The notes below the pieces were generated by a model, which saw nothing but the letters and a program-made list of their open reading frames with translations, was not told the origin of the DNA and searched no databases. A program made the translations under genes and the position numbers. Positions 1 to 11,290 of a stretch of 64,000 nt of DNA are shown here, in pieces; position 1 is the first letter of the stretch; every line of letters begins with the position of its first letter. Origin of the DNA: Azadirachta indica (taxonomy: Eukaryota; Streptophyta; Magnoliopsida; Sapindales; Meliaceae); assembly GCA_022749755.1 (NCBI GenBank), contig CM040446.1:523339-587338 (forward strand), read 5' to 3'.

Positions 1-3000
1 ATTGATTTTTTTGAAAAACTTTAAATATCTATTTAAACCAATAAATTTGGTATTTTTCTATAAAATTTCTAGTGAGTTCAATACTACTAATTTCTTATAA
101 AATTATTGTTTAAATTATTCTAAAGCATGAGTTTAAAACGGTACATCTATCCCAACCTTCTTAAGAATGACGGCATTTGTAATTTTTCCAAATTTTAGGG
201 TCGATGATAAATTATTCTAAAATATCTTTATATAACTTCTATTAAGATCATGTTTTTATTTTTAAAAAAAGACTTAAATTGGCAATCGGCTAACAAATGT
301 GATTGTTCTTTCTGGTTCTTTTCTTAATTTCTAGTAAAAAATTTGCCTTTAGATAATCAAATTAAATTACTAAAGTAGGGCTTACTACTTGTGTAGTCAA
401 GTCACACAAACAAAAGTAAAAACCAAGTTATGTAAAGTTTTAAAACAAAGGTAAATGTAAATATATAATTCATGGTTTAATTTTACAGTCTCAATAGCAA
501 AATCACAAACACAAGTAAATAATAAGGCATGAAAAGATTTAGAGAAAAAGTTGAAGTAATCATTTTATAATGAACAAGATAAAGGTAAAGTAATCACTCC
601 AAATTAAATTTTCATTGAAGCATTTTGAAACAAATTAATTTGACTATTTAATAAATCACAAAACATGATAATGATAAGATTCTCCTTTTGAATAATTCAC
701 TATCTTTTACTAATTAGGAAGGAAAGAAGCTTCCTTACCTAGTTAGGAAGAAAAGAAGCTTATTATTGTTGAATAATTATTTATATAAGATTTACTTTGA
801 ATACTCATATTTCAATTAAAAAATGTATTACAAAAATACCAATTCTGTAATGTATTATATATATTAAGGAAATTTATTTTTTTTTTATAAGGAAAAACTT
901 TTTAATGCCTATTTCTGCATAATAAATAGTAACATGCGAAATTTTATAATTACTACATGATTTTAGATCCTAGATCTATCCATAGGCTATAAAAACTATA
1001 ATATCATGGATTTAAAACTTCAGACATTTATAGAAAACATTATATTACATAAAAATGTACAACTTTCCTTCCTTAAAGATTAATATTTTTATTTTTAATT
1101 AATTTTGAAATTTTTATTTTAAAAGGAAAAAGTCTATCACATAGAAAATTGGCAGTTTGACTATGACTTTTACGAATAATATAACATAAAATTAAACAAA
1201 ATAAAATAATTATGTATACGTATATAATTTAATTATTTATTTGTATTGAATAATATGAATATTAGTGGATCTATTTGCACCTTAAAATTTACTTGAATGC
1301 TCGTACTTTTAAAAAAAATTCTATCACAAAAATATCATTGCGTAATTTATCATATTAAAGACAATTACTTTTTTGCACCTATTTCTCCACAGTAAATAAT
1401 AATATGCAAATTCTATCACTATTACGTGATTTTAAATCCTAAGATCTGTCCATACGTTATAGAAAACTGTAATATCACGAATTAAAAAAATTTTAAATGC
1501 CTACAAAACATTATATACTTAATTTTTTATTTTAATTAATTTTATAATTTTTATTTTGAAAATAAAAATTATTGGTGTTTGACGAATAGTTTTATTAGTG
1601 AATAGAAAAAGTTAAGATACATAATAAAAGTATTTTAATTAAGGTCATTTAGACGCATATAAAGGTATATAGGATAAATTTTAATTTTTAAGTTTTTTGT
1701 TAAGTGGTTGAGGAGTAAAAGAGTACTCAACATAGATTTTAGCGTGCAAATAGTTAAACCAACTAATCATAAAGGTTTATTTATAAAATTGGTAGATTGA
1801 CTATGAAATTCAGTAATAACATAACCAATAATTTTTTATTTAATAGAAAAATTAATTTGTACGATTATCATGGCTGGAAATACGTGAGCAACATATTTAT
1901 ATGATAAGATTTGATGAGAATTGAGAATTGTGCATACTTTATGTTAATGAGAAACTAATAATTGTAGGAACTTATTTTTCTTAAATACATTTTTTTAATC
2001 TTAAAAAAAAAAATTTGGCGGGAAGTAACCTAACCCACAAAACACTAAAGTTTGACCTCTTAAAAGATGGGTCGAAAGCATTAGGTATACTCCGAACCAC
2101 TTCAGCTACGTCCAAAGGGCATGTTTCTTAAATATTTTAAATATGTATTTGGACCAATAAATTTGATGTATTTATAAAATTTGTATTGAGTCCAGTGCTA
2201 TTAAATTATTATAAAATTATTTTTAAAATTTGTATTGAGTCCAGTGCTATTAAATTATTATAAAATTATTTTTTCAAGTATCCTAAACTAATTAATGATC
2301 TTAAAAATTTGTAAAATCCAAACTTTTATTTTATAAAGAGAAAAGGGATCAAATAGCGCAAGGTAGGAACAGGGAATCTTGGTGCAAAGCAGGACAAAAA
2401 ACTAAAGACTGGCATCCGTGAACTATTGCCATCTCTACTAGTATAATATGAATAATATAGATTAATTTTAAAATTAGAAAAACTACATCCCGAATTTTTA
2501 TTCTACTAAAGTTCTGGAACAAAAATATCAATATCATACCTAATCAAACTAACGGAAGTTTGATTTTCACTAGGTCAATGGATGTCTATCTATTTCTTCA
2601 AGCACAAAAATGTATATATCCACATCCTCAAAAATTGGTATTTCTGCATTTTTTGTAAAATCTCACGGGTATACGTTAATTTCTCTTAGAATATCTTTAT
2701 GTAACTTCTACAATAATAAGCATTTAGTTAACAAAAAAAAAGCAAACAAATTAACATCATATTCTGATTATTAAAAAGCAGAATTAAATTAGCAAATCAA
2801 CTAATAGATATCATTCTTCTTTTTCATTGGATTCTTTCCTTAATTTCAAATAGATAAGATTGCTTTTATCCAAATTAAGATACTAAAAATAATGCTTATA
2901 GCTTGTGTCTACTCAAGTCACATGGAAAGTTAAAGAACAAGGTATGTGAAGTTTTGGATTAAAGGGTAAAGTATATAATTAAATTAAAAGTTGATGATTG

Positions 3001-4080
3001 AATTTTACAATTTGTGTAGTCCTGTTATGCAAACACAAGTAGAGAACAAATCAGGTAAAGATTTAGAAAAAGGGTGAAGTAAACATTTTAGATTGAACAA
3101 GATAAAGGTGAAGTAATCACTCCAAATTGCATTTTCATTGAAGGATGTTGACATAAATGGAGTTGATTATTCGATCATTTCAAAAAATAAGATATTGATG
3201 AGATTCCCTTTTGAAATAATTTAGATTATTTGATTGCCTTTTCTTAGTTAGGAAGGAAAAGAAGCTTATTGTTATTGCATAATTATACATACATACATAT
3301 AATTCAATTACTCATTTGTAGTGAATAACCTGAATATTGAGTGTTAATAAATTTTCTCTAAGCCTTTTGTGAAGAGGCTATAACAAAAAAAATTTATGAA
3401 TATTTAGTAGATCTATTTGCACCACAAAATTTAATTTAAATACTTGTACTTTTAAAAACTATTTATTAGAAAAATATTGATTGTGTCATTTATTATATAA
3501 GCACAGTTAATATATTTTTTTTACACCCATTCTTCCACAATAAAATAAATATTTAAATTCTATAGCTATTACATGACTTTAGATCGTAAGACCTGTCCAT
3601 AAGTTATGGAAAATTATAATATCATTAATTAAAATTTTTTTTTAAACTCTATAGAAAACTATATACTACATAACAATATAGAACTTTTTCTTTATAAAAA
3701 AATTATTAATTTTTTATTTTAATTAATTTTTAAAATTCTATGTAAAAAATAAAAACTACTAGTGTTTGATGAATATCTTTATTAGCGAACAGAAAAAATT
3801 AAGATACATATAAAAAAAAATTATAATTAAGGTCTTTTAGACACTTACAAAGATATATAGAGTAAATCTTAATTCTTGAATATTTTTTAAATGGTTCAAC
3901 TAAAGGAGTATTCAAAATAGATTTTAGGGTGCAAATAAATCAAATTATCCTAAATGTTTTATTTGTAAAGTTGGCAGCTTGGCTATTTAGTAATAGCATA
4001 AAATAAAATAAAATAACTTTGATTTAATAGAATAAAATTTTCTTTATCTTAATATGTCTAATATTAAAAAGAAGAATATG
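1..4080. repeat. Two diverged ~2 kb tandem noncoding units
   Basis: Segments 1 to about 2120 and about 2130 to 4080 carry the same landmarks in the same order. These are an ATTTAAACCA/TTTGGACCAATAAATTTG start, a GGAGTGATTACTTC-like block (reverse sense near 600 and 3110), an AGGAAGGAAAGAAGCTT block (720-765 and 3240-3265), and an ATTTAAATTCTATAGCTATTACATGA-like block. No coding signal is visible. The short 62-residue frame at 2349-2537 is shared with the inverted arm only because the arms are recent copies. Unit borders are approximate. The function is unknown and a decayed transposon is possible. Confidence 0.6.
1990..2125 (-). mobile_element. Possible tRNA-derived SINE
   Basis: On the minus strand there is a tRNA-like box A, TAGCTGAAGTGG (2097-2108). 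About 45 bases further on comes a weak box-B-like AGAGGTCAAACTTTAG stretch, and the element ends in a T-rich run, as several plant SINE families do. It sits at the border between the two ~2 kb tandem units and has an inverted copy at 42530-42665. The box B match is poor, so this is a candidate only. Confidence 0.33.
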
Positions 4081-4095
4081 TATCCCCGTTGTCGT

Positions 4096-4103
4096 TATAA
4101 AAG
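4096..4103 (+). promoter_or_regulatory. Probable TATA box of the cysteine-synthase-like pseudogene
   Basis: TATAAAAG lies about 115 bp before the ATG at 4218. It is conserved in the inverted copy at 40599-40606. It is probably the core promoter of the former gene. Confidence 0.5.
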
Positions 4104-4217
4104 GAGAGTGCTTGCGTGCTAACTCTTTGTAAGTGTATTCACCTTATCTCCTGGAACTAAAACTGACAGAATCGGTGGTGTTTGAATATATCCCAACACC
4201 AATCCAATCCTCCATTA

Positions 4218-5410
4218 ATGGCGACCGAGCAACATAACCAGTGGCTTTCTATAAGTACAAGGTCAAGAAAGATGCTTCTAAGGTAATTACTAATCTCTCA
4301 TCTACAATTCAATTCTTTTATCATGCATGCATGCATATTAATATTATACTTCTATTTTAAATTGATAAGATAATAATGTTTTCTGTTTTCTCGACGGTCA
4401 GCTCATTACAGCAACTCCCCTTGTAAAACTTAACAAAGTCACTCGAGGATGTGTAGCTACTGTTGTTGCGAAGCAAGAGATGTTCCTGCCTACTAAAAGC
4501 AACAAAGCCAGGTCTCTCTTTCACTCTTAATTTTTCACTCTTTTGGTATTGTTAATTAACATCGATCACATCACACACTAAAGAAATCAATTTTATCTCC
4601 TTATATTATATTTTCTACCAACCAGGGCAGCGTTGTTCATGATCAAAGATGCAGAAATAAGAGGCGAAATTACTCCTGGAGAGGTAATTTGCTGACTTTC
4701 AGTACGCAGAAGTAATTGATAATTATTAGCTAGCTAACTTATGTTGAATTGCATTATTAGACAACAATAATAGAGCCAACGTCAGGAAACTCTGGAATAA
4801 GCTTGGGGTTTATGGGAGCGCTGAAAGGTTATAAGGTAATTTGCAGCAATGCCTAAAAATACAGGCACTGAAACAGGAGTTGCAATGAAAGCATTTGGAG
4901 CTAAAGTAGTCCTTACTGACCCCGCCAAAGGAGTGAACGGAGCTATTACGGTCGCTGAAAAGCTCTATAAGTTAACACCAAATTCTCACATTCTCAAGCC
5001 TTTTGAAAATCACGCCAATACTGAGGTATCGTACCCAACAAATTATTAATTAATACATTCAAGACTTTAATTATTTATTGTTAGATTAATTATCTTAGTC
5101 TTTTGAAATTATTATTAACTAGGCACATATAATGACTACGGGTCCTGAAATATGGGATGCTACTCAAGGAAGAAGTAGACATTTTTGTGATGGGAATTGG
5201 TACCGGAGAAACTCTAGCCGGTGTTGCCCAATGTCTTAAACAGAGAAATCCCAAGATCAAGGTAATTAATTATTTAATTAACTAATCATTCTGAATACAA
5301 TAATAAATTTTCTTAAAATTCTTCTTCTTTATATTTTTTTTATTGTTTAATATTCTAGATATATAGAGTGGAACCGGCTGAAAGTAACATGTATAATGGG
5401 GGCAAACCAG
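4218..5410 (+). pseudogene. Cysteine synthase / cyanoalanine synthase-like pseudogene (copy A)
   Basis: The exons encode a decayed member of the PLP-dependent O-acetylserine(thiol)lyase family, which makes cysteine or, in some members, beta-cyanoalanine. It starts MATEQ with no transit peptide, so the ancestor was cytosolic-like. Visible family features are TPLVKLNKVT, a PLP-lysine region reading SNKAR where active enzymes have SVKDR, the PLP-phosphate loop PTSGNSGISLGF, and GIGTGET in place of GIGTGGT. Introns with GT/AG ends follow exon 1 (after about 4282) and later exons. Relative to the other copy, this one has lost an A near 4237 and gained a T near 4836, both frameshifts. A third frameshift near 5170 is shared by both copies. 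The last exon recognised ends at 5410 and the C-terminal third is missing. Confidence 0.88.
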
Positions 5411-6023
5411 GTGACCAATATTATATTTGATTATTTTGAGTCGTGTGTATACATATGTATATCTATATATTGATTTTGCTGGAGAAACTGATGATTTATA
5501 TAATTTCAAATAACTTAAATTATAGGTCCTCATGGCATTATTATGATTATGAATAAAATTATCATTTTGATTATGAATGTTATGATAGTTAAACCTCACT
5601 GTAATCAACATTTCGAAAAATGGCTCCTATCAACATTTCAAAAATTTTTCACTTTGGTTCACAATACTTTGGGTAATATAATTTTGATTTTTTAATTAAA
5701 ATATTTTGTTGATACTAGATTTCTATTTACCTAATATCAATCAAGAAATTTGCAACTTGTTGGGAGAGCGCATCAGGTATGCTTTAGGCTTCATCTTTTT
5801 TGTAACTTTACTAGGAGTTAGTTTTTTATAGTGGCTTAATTAAAATAAAATTTGTGAGCTTTATTGTTTGTATTTCATTGGACTTGATTTCTTATTTAGA
5901 TGGATTTTTAGATGCATATTCTAATACTATCTTTCCAATGTTCTAATTATGCTAATTTTCTGGCCCTTTTATGTTGGAGTTTTGGATTCTGAATTTCTTA
6001 AAATTAAAATTTTGAATAACAAT
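5411..6023. other. Spacer between pseudogene and copia LTR
   Basis: The phrase GGTCCTCATGGCATT near 5525, after a TAG acceptor-like site, could be the start of the next exon (Gly-Pro-His-Gly), but nothing recognisable follows. The rest is AT-rich and holds no gene I can see. Confidence 0.5.
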
Positions 6024-6263
6024 TGTTAATAATAATTGATTAATGAAATCAAGATGATTTCTTTCCTTGATTTTGTTAGTCAATATTATTAACAACTTTT
6101 CCTTATTTACTATGATTCCTTCTGTTTTCATTACTTTGATTTCTTTCCATAAATATTGTACATAATTACATATTATTTGTTTTCTTATATATTGTTTTGT
6201 AAAGCTAATATAAAGCATACTATTGTACTAAACTTATTTAAGAAATAAGAATCAATTTCTTCA
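6024..6263 (+). repeat. 5' LTR of copia element, 240 bp family
   Basis: It begins TGTTAATAATAATTG and ends TTTCTTCA, the TG...CA form expected of an LTR. It is followed directly by a primer-binding site. It matches the LTRs at 29789-30028, 38470-38708 and 61850-62089 almost base for base in length (239-240 bp). The internal TATATTGTTTTG and TATAAAG stretches resemble an LTR promoter. The four bases before it are CAAT. Confidence 0.9.
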
Positions 6264-6929
6264 TATGGTATCAGAACCAGATTTGGCTTCGTTTCAATAT
6301 TGGTTTTCCTTCTGATATTTAGTTTGAAATTCTGTCTTTCTACACTATCCGCAAGACTCACTATCTGTCGCTCTCCTCAGCCGTGCGTGGACTCCACGCG
6401 CCACCGTCCTTATCCACGCGTGTGACTCACACGCGGCTGCCACAACCAGCCTTCTTTTTGTAGCACCATATGTTCCCACAGCATCAGAGTTTGCCGGCCA
6501 ATCTGTTTGTGGTCTCTATATCCTCACACATGCCACCATTAGCCTACAAAAAGAGAGCCATTTTTTTGTTCTATCATGCTTTGATCTGACATATTCCCGG
6601 CAAGTGAACCCTCATTGCCACCGTCTTTCGACTCAGAACGCACTGACCATCGTTCCTTTAGTCTCATTTTGCCATTTCTAACATTCCATTGTCGTAGTCG
6701 ACTCTGGGTTAGAACTGTATGCACTGCCTTTGCTCCGCCAACGTCTTCGATGAATGAATTCTCACCGCCTCTTCCAATTAACTTAGGACGAGCCAAGCAT
6801 CCTGCCTGTTGCCTTTGTGCTTTATTTCCAACCACCCATTGTAACAGTCAAACCAAAGTCCAATTCATTCGACTGTTCTTTGATCAAATAGTTTTTCAAC
6901 TATTTCCTAATTCTTGTTTCTCTCAAATC

Positions 6930-7324
6930 ATGGATAAATTAGATGTATCTCACCTTATTCATATCCAGTTAGATGGATATAATTATGTTTTATAGGATCA
7001 AGCAATGTCCAGTTTCTTCAAAGGACTTCATCTTTAGCGATATGTTATTGGCCATATCACTGAACCTATAAAAACTGATGAAAAAACTGATCAAACGTTC
7101 GTTGATCGCTTAAAAGAGTGGGACAATAAAAATCATCAAATAATTATGTGGTTCCGTAATACATCTATCACTTTTATCCATCTACAATTTGAGAAATTTG
7201 AGACAGCCAAAGCATTGTGGGACTTTTTTGGTCATCGGTATACTGCCACTGATTTGTCACACCAATATCAGATTCTATGCAAGCTTTACCAGATGTGCTA
7301 AGAGCTCGATCAGTATATTTCTAA
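6930..7324 (+). pseudogene. Copia gag fragment
   Basis: The frame begins MDKLDVSHLIHIQLDGYNY, the usual N-terminus of plant copia gag (ligand-free UBN2 / retrotran_gag type). It continues with KEWDNKNHQIIMWFRNTS and KALWDFFGHRYT. Stop codons appear early (the codon after YNYVL is TAG) and again after YQMC. Only about 130 codons remain before the junction at 7324. It encodes no functional capsid. Confidence 0.85.
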
Positions 7325-7680
7325 TTGTGATTCAACACTCGATAGATCACTCTTTAGCTCCTCCTGGTTTACTTGCAAATCGCTGGTTGAATAATAAGCA
7401 TCTCCTTAACAAATTGAATTTCGTTTTAGCCATACCTATAGGAAAACAATAATGTCGCAGATTCCATGGCAAACTTAGGGCTTAGTTGCCCCTCTCTCTG
7501 TTGGTGGGACTCTCCTCCGTTGCTTTCGCTGTGGAGCTTTGTTATTACCTAGTGGAAATTACGTAATCTCTCCATTCTTGATTTGTTCGAGCCTTTTTGT
7601 GCTTCACTGTATTTAATGCTCTCTTTTTATTATCTAATAACATTGCTCTGAGCATTGGCTTAGGGTGTATTAAAAAAGAA
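7325..7680 (+). mobile_element. LINE RNase H fragment, C-terminal part and 3' end
   Basis: Sequence from about 7330 matches 23735-24080, the last third of a plant LINE RNase H domain: a VIQHS/L.DHSLAPPG segment, then RWLNNKHLL and the tail of the ORF with downstream sequence. The first catalytic residues are absent here. Its left edge is the junction with copia gag, and its right edge runs into the 3' flank of the prolamin-like gene exactly as at 24080. Confidence 0.75.
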
Positions 7681-8248
7681 AAATTAAACTCTTCATATAT
7701 TCTTAATATAAAGGCTAATAAAAGATGTAAAAACCATATAATTCTAAGAGGCTACTGATTCTTCTCATATATGTGTGTGTACATATTGTAATATTTTGTA
7801 ATATCATTAAAAACTAAATACTAAAGGAAATGAAACTGAGATAATTTTTGGAATATATTCTTGTAATATTTGATTGATTATGATAAATTATGACTAATTT
7901 GATTGACTTTTATTGCACCTCCCATAAAGCTTGAGAAGATTTTACCTCAAATATTTTTAAAAATGGTGAAAAATATATTTGATATAATTATGAGAATAGT
8001 GAAAAATATATATGTTTTTTTAAAAATAGTTTTTTATTTAAATTATTAATAATAAATAATGGTGAACAAAATTAATGATAAAGTAAGTTCTTGTACATAA
8101 CCGAACATATTTATTATGAAGAATCAGATCATACTCCTAAATTACTAATCCATTCTAATTCTATAAGAATTAATAACGCCTAAAAACAAAACTAACAAAG
8201 ATAGAATTGATGTGCTCTAGTTAGGCCTTGGATGGAATTGGAGCTTGT
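7681..8248. other. 3' flank of prolamin-like gene copy 1
   Basis: AT-rich and noncoding. It matches 24081-24664 downstream of copy 3, including TAATAAAAGATGTAAAA and ACATAACCGAACATATTTA. No separate gene is seen. Confidence 0.6.
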
Positions 8249-8863
8249 TCAAACTGCCTTGGGTGCCGGTGTATCTTCGACAACCTTAGCACAGGTGGTT
8301 TTCAACAATGGAGGGAAGAGGGGATTAAATGGGAACATCTTGGGCCAACACTTGTCATTGATTTCAGTGAAAACCTTGCAGCAAGCAGGGCCAATACCAC
8401 TGAAAATTTGCCCACTGGTGAGTGCTTTATAAATCTCTAAAGCACACCCTTCTGTTTTTCTAATAGGTTTCCAGCATTCTGTAATCTCAGTCTCATTTAA
8501 CAGTGCTGCTTGAGGTGAGGGTGCAGCACAGAAATTCTTCAGCAGTGGAGGGAAAAATGGATTTAATGGGAACATCTTAGGCCAGCAACTGTCATTGACT
8601 TGATTAATGGCGCTGCAGCAGACGGGACCAATTTTTCCAATTTGGCCGTGGGAAAGTGACTCGTTAATCTCTCTGAAGCAACCTGGAATGCTTCTAAGGG
8701 ATTCCCAGCATTCATCAGCGCCTTCTATATGTGGTAATAATCCTGGTATTTGGATGAATGGTGGTGCTGGCTTGAACTGCGCTAGTCCGGTTGAGGCCAA
8801 TATTGCTATACAAGCCACAACCAACATCATAGAACCTGTATTTGGTGATGATATTTTCGCCAT
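8249..8863 (-). CDS. Secreted two-domain prolamin-like (ECA1-family) protein, copy 1
   Basis: A single-exon 204-residue protein. Residues 1-28 form a signal peptide with hydrophobic core MMLVVACIAILASTGLA and probable cleavage after Ala28, so the product should be secreted. Two tandem prolamin-like domains follow. Cysteines 52, 62, 82, 83, 93 and 112 give C-x9-C-x19-CC-x9-C-x18-C. Cysteines 130, 140, 161, 162, 172 and 191 repeat the pattern with x20. Both domains end CWPKMFP.NP.FPPLLK. N-glycosylation sequons occur at Asn67, Asn90 and Asn123. Relatives in this plant family (egg-cell-secreted EC1, ECA1) act in gamete and embryo-sac signalling; that role is only inferred here. Family members usually have one domain, so the duplication is notable. 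The linker is 13 residues shorter than in copies 4 and 6. A TATA box lies 83 bp upstream. Confidence 0.9.
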   Translation of the reverse strand: MAKISSPNTGSMMLVVACIAILASTGLAQFKPAPPFIQIPGLLPHIEGADECWESLRSIPGCFREINESLSHGQIGKIGPVCCSAINQVNDSCWPKMFPLNPFFPPLLKNFCAAPSPQAALLNETEITECWKPIRKTEGCALEIYKALTSGQIFSGIGPACCKVFTEINDKCWPKMFPFNPLFPPLLKTTCAKVVEDTPAPKAV

Positions 8864-11290
8864 CAGAAAACTATTTTGCTGTAAGTATTGTATGAACCGG
8901 AGGGATGTGTTTAATTTGTGATTCTGAAGATGAAATTTGTTTGGAATTTATAGAACGTCAGATGGAGTTACTTGTCTTGAAATATTTATTACAATAAATT
9001 AAGGCCGTAGCACTTCTAATAACATTATTTTGTTTTAAAATCTCTTCTATTAAATCGTTAAAATGGCATCTGTTGCAATAAAGTAATAAATATTCATGAA
9101 TAGGTTTTGTTTTCCTTCATTTTGTGTCGAAAGGCTGGACTGGTCTTTAAAGATGAATTAATAAATAAATGTTGACCCCTTTTTTGCAGCATGCAACTCA
9201 AAACTTTATTTTTTTTGTCTTTTCAGTATAAGAATATATACAATTAGATTTCAAACAGGGTTTCGTGAAACAACATGAAGTTCAGCTCAGTTTAATATAA
9301 TGTCTATTAATTTTTAACTAATTCAGTATTTCTTTAATATCTATTAAATTTGAAGAGGAACGGATTATGAAATATCTCTGCACATTAGTTTAAAATTGAT
9401 GTTTGTAGTTTTGAAGTTGTAATTGTTTCAAAAAATAAAAACAACAAATATTAGTAATAAAAATGAGTAAACATTATGAAAAGTTTGCATTAACGAACCC
9501 TTTTGTAACTTTAATTTTAAACTTAAATTAGATTCAACAATAAACATATCCTAACATAAGTAATAAATTGATATATTTAATTTCAAAATGTTATTTTAAG
9601 CAAACAATTAAATATTTAACGCATGAAAGGAATAATATATAACAGAATAATAAACATTATACCAGTGCAATCAAGAAAGTACGCATCTTTGAACTTTGTT
9701 GGTAGCTATTTTCCCCATTTAATGTATGAATAGGTCTGCAAATTAACATTTGAATATTTAAATATTATTTGGATTGTAGTTTAGATGGTATGAGATATGT
9801 TTAACGCTCTTAAATCGTCTTTAATTTGAAAAATAATAAGAGCAAAAATTTGTTGTTTCGCAAGGTATGTTTCTCACCCATCTAATCCCTAAAAAAATCT
9901 TTAAGTATTTAATTTGGCAATTCAGTTTACTAATCTTTTAAGTTACGCGAATTGATGATGTGAATACATTTTTAAACAACGCCTAAGGTCCTACATTAAT
10001 AATTTTTGTTGTTTCGAGAGCATTCAAATTCATTTAATGTTCCCAGCATTAGAAGGAGTTTTTCTTAATTAACGTGTATAACTTCACATAAAACCTAACT
10101 CCAAATTTTCAATGCTGACTTCTATATTATATTTAAGGAAAATAATTAATATAATAAAGGAACGTTTCTAATCATTTAAAATGGAAAAATATTTTAAAAT
10201 TTATATACCACTAAAATAATATAATAAATTGCCTCCAACTTAAGTTTAATTTTAAAATAAATTAATTAGTTTTATGCGACAAAGACTACTAGTAAACATT
10301 ATTAATTAGATTCACGTGACAAATTATTATGTATTAGTTAGATTAATTACTAAAATCTTTTCAGATGGTATACAAAAAATTGTCATTCAAATACTAGCAA
10401 CATTAGAACCCGGAGGAATGTGATTAATTTATTTTCTCCCATCAATTAAACAGAAGTCTAACTAGTGAGAATACGACAATATAATTAACCCAAATATATA
10501 TGCAGTGCAACCAAAGGTCGACTTTCGTTCGCGGTGGCTATAGAAAAGCCAATAAGCGGCTTATTTTAGAATTTTTAATTAAAATTTGTAGTTGGTAATT
10601 AAGAAAAATATAAGCTTGTTGTTTCATAATCTGCTTCGACCTTATGGCGGATTTTATAAGTAAAGGAAGGGCTACTTGTAAATAGTTTCTTATTATAATT
10701 ATCCATGATTGCATTCTAAAATTTCTATTATAACGTTATTGTTTTTAAAAAAAAAAATTAATTATATCTTATACTTTTATAAATTCTAATTCTATTGGAA
10801 ACATCCTTGTAATTTGTTTTACTAATTGCATGTATAGATCATCAAATTGGTCATCAACTAATTTATCTTGATATGGCTTATTGTGGATACTTTCATTTAT
10901 ATAATAATTGAAGCAAGTGTAACTGTCATTTCTATTGATGCAATTTTTGCCCAATTTAATAACGTGGATACTTTGTCTACATATTAAACTTCAAGTAGTA
11001 GATAGTCTCATTTTTTCTTGCAAAAAAAAATGTGGTTAGGGATGCCAAATTATTTTCCTATATACGCCCTCGGAGATCAAGTCAATTGCCAAAAAAAAAA
11101 TATAATTAGAGAGAGACTCTGAGTTAAGAGAGGGTTTTTTCTTGATGTTTTCAAGTTTTTTCATATCTTCAAAGTAAAAATTTTAGCTTTTATATTCATT
11201 CATTGATTTGATAAAGGTTTTAAAATTTCTTTTGACAAGTGTCAACCATGTAAATAGCACATAACATTTCTCACGATTTCTTATAATTTT
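8864..11290. repeat. Upstream homology block of prolamin-like copy 1, proximal part
   Basis: This DNA matches the upstream blocks of copies 2, 3, 4 and 6 along its length. Landmarks are AATAAATGTTGACCCC, TAGACTAATTAATC-like stretches, CACGTGA near 10315 and GGTCGACTTTCGTTC near 10516. No recognised gene is present. A 61-codon minus-strand frame at 10769-10954 is partly preserved in other copies (see findings). The block is interrupted at 11290 by a copia insertion. Confidence 0.85.
8946..8952 (-). promoter_or_regulatory. TATA box of prolamin-like copy 1
   Basis: TATAAAT on the minus strand, within GTTCTATAAATTCC, lies about 83 bp before the ATG. The TATA box is identical in copies 1, 3, 4, 5 and 6; a TGACG motif just upstream (TGACGTTCTATAAAT) is present in copies 3, 4 and 6. 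Confidence 0.65.

Larger units (their letters stand above)
1..7324 (+). repeat. Left arm of large inverted duplication (pair 1)
   Basis: This whole segment reappears as its reverse complement at 37421-44657: base 1 pairs with about 44657 and base 7324 with about 37421. The arms share the tandem noncoding units, the cysteine-synthase-like pseudogene, a copia 5' LTR, the primer-binding site and the start of gag. They differ by scattered substitutions and small indels, so the duplication is fairly recent but not fresh. The arm is cut by the left window edge, so its true outer limit is unknown. At 7324 homology stops abruptly inside copia gag and switches to a LINE fragment. Confidence 0.93.
6024..7324 (+). 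mobile_element. Ty1/copia element, 5' fragment (LTR, PBS, leader, partial gag)
   Basis: After the LTR, TGGTATCAGAACCAG (6266-6280) matches the tRNA-Met initiator primer site used by most plant copia elements. A comparatively GC-rich leader (about 6290-6925) precedes gag. Open frames in the leader (for example 6539-6835 on - and 6615-6995 on +) look like chance. The element is cut at about 7324, where the sequence changes to a LINE RNase H fragment. The matching inverted copy at 34659-38708 continues through integrase into reverse transcriptase. Confidence 0.9.

Noticed and set aside
2349..2537. 62-codon frame shared with 42166-42354
   Set aside because: The match reflects the recent inverted duplication. 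It is low in complexity and starts in AT-rich repeat.
5282..5611. 109-codon minus-strand frame, partly mirrored at 39133-39354
   Set aside because: It overlaps introns and the last exon of the pseudogene on the other strand and is Asn/Ile/Tyr rich, as expected by chance in AT-rich DNA.
6539..6995. Open frames of 98 and 126 codons in a proline- and serine-rich region
   Set aside because: They lie in the GC-richer untranslated leader between the copia primer site and gag, on both strands, and change between the two arms.
8228..8921. Plus-strand frames at 8228-8440, 8232-8432 and 8607-8921, with counterparts at 24644-25316, 30639-30953, 48885-49598 and 60925-61239
   Set aside because: They are antisense to the prolamin-like genes and are conserved only because the genes are. 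They have no signal peptide or family features.
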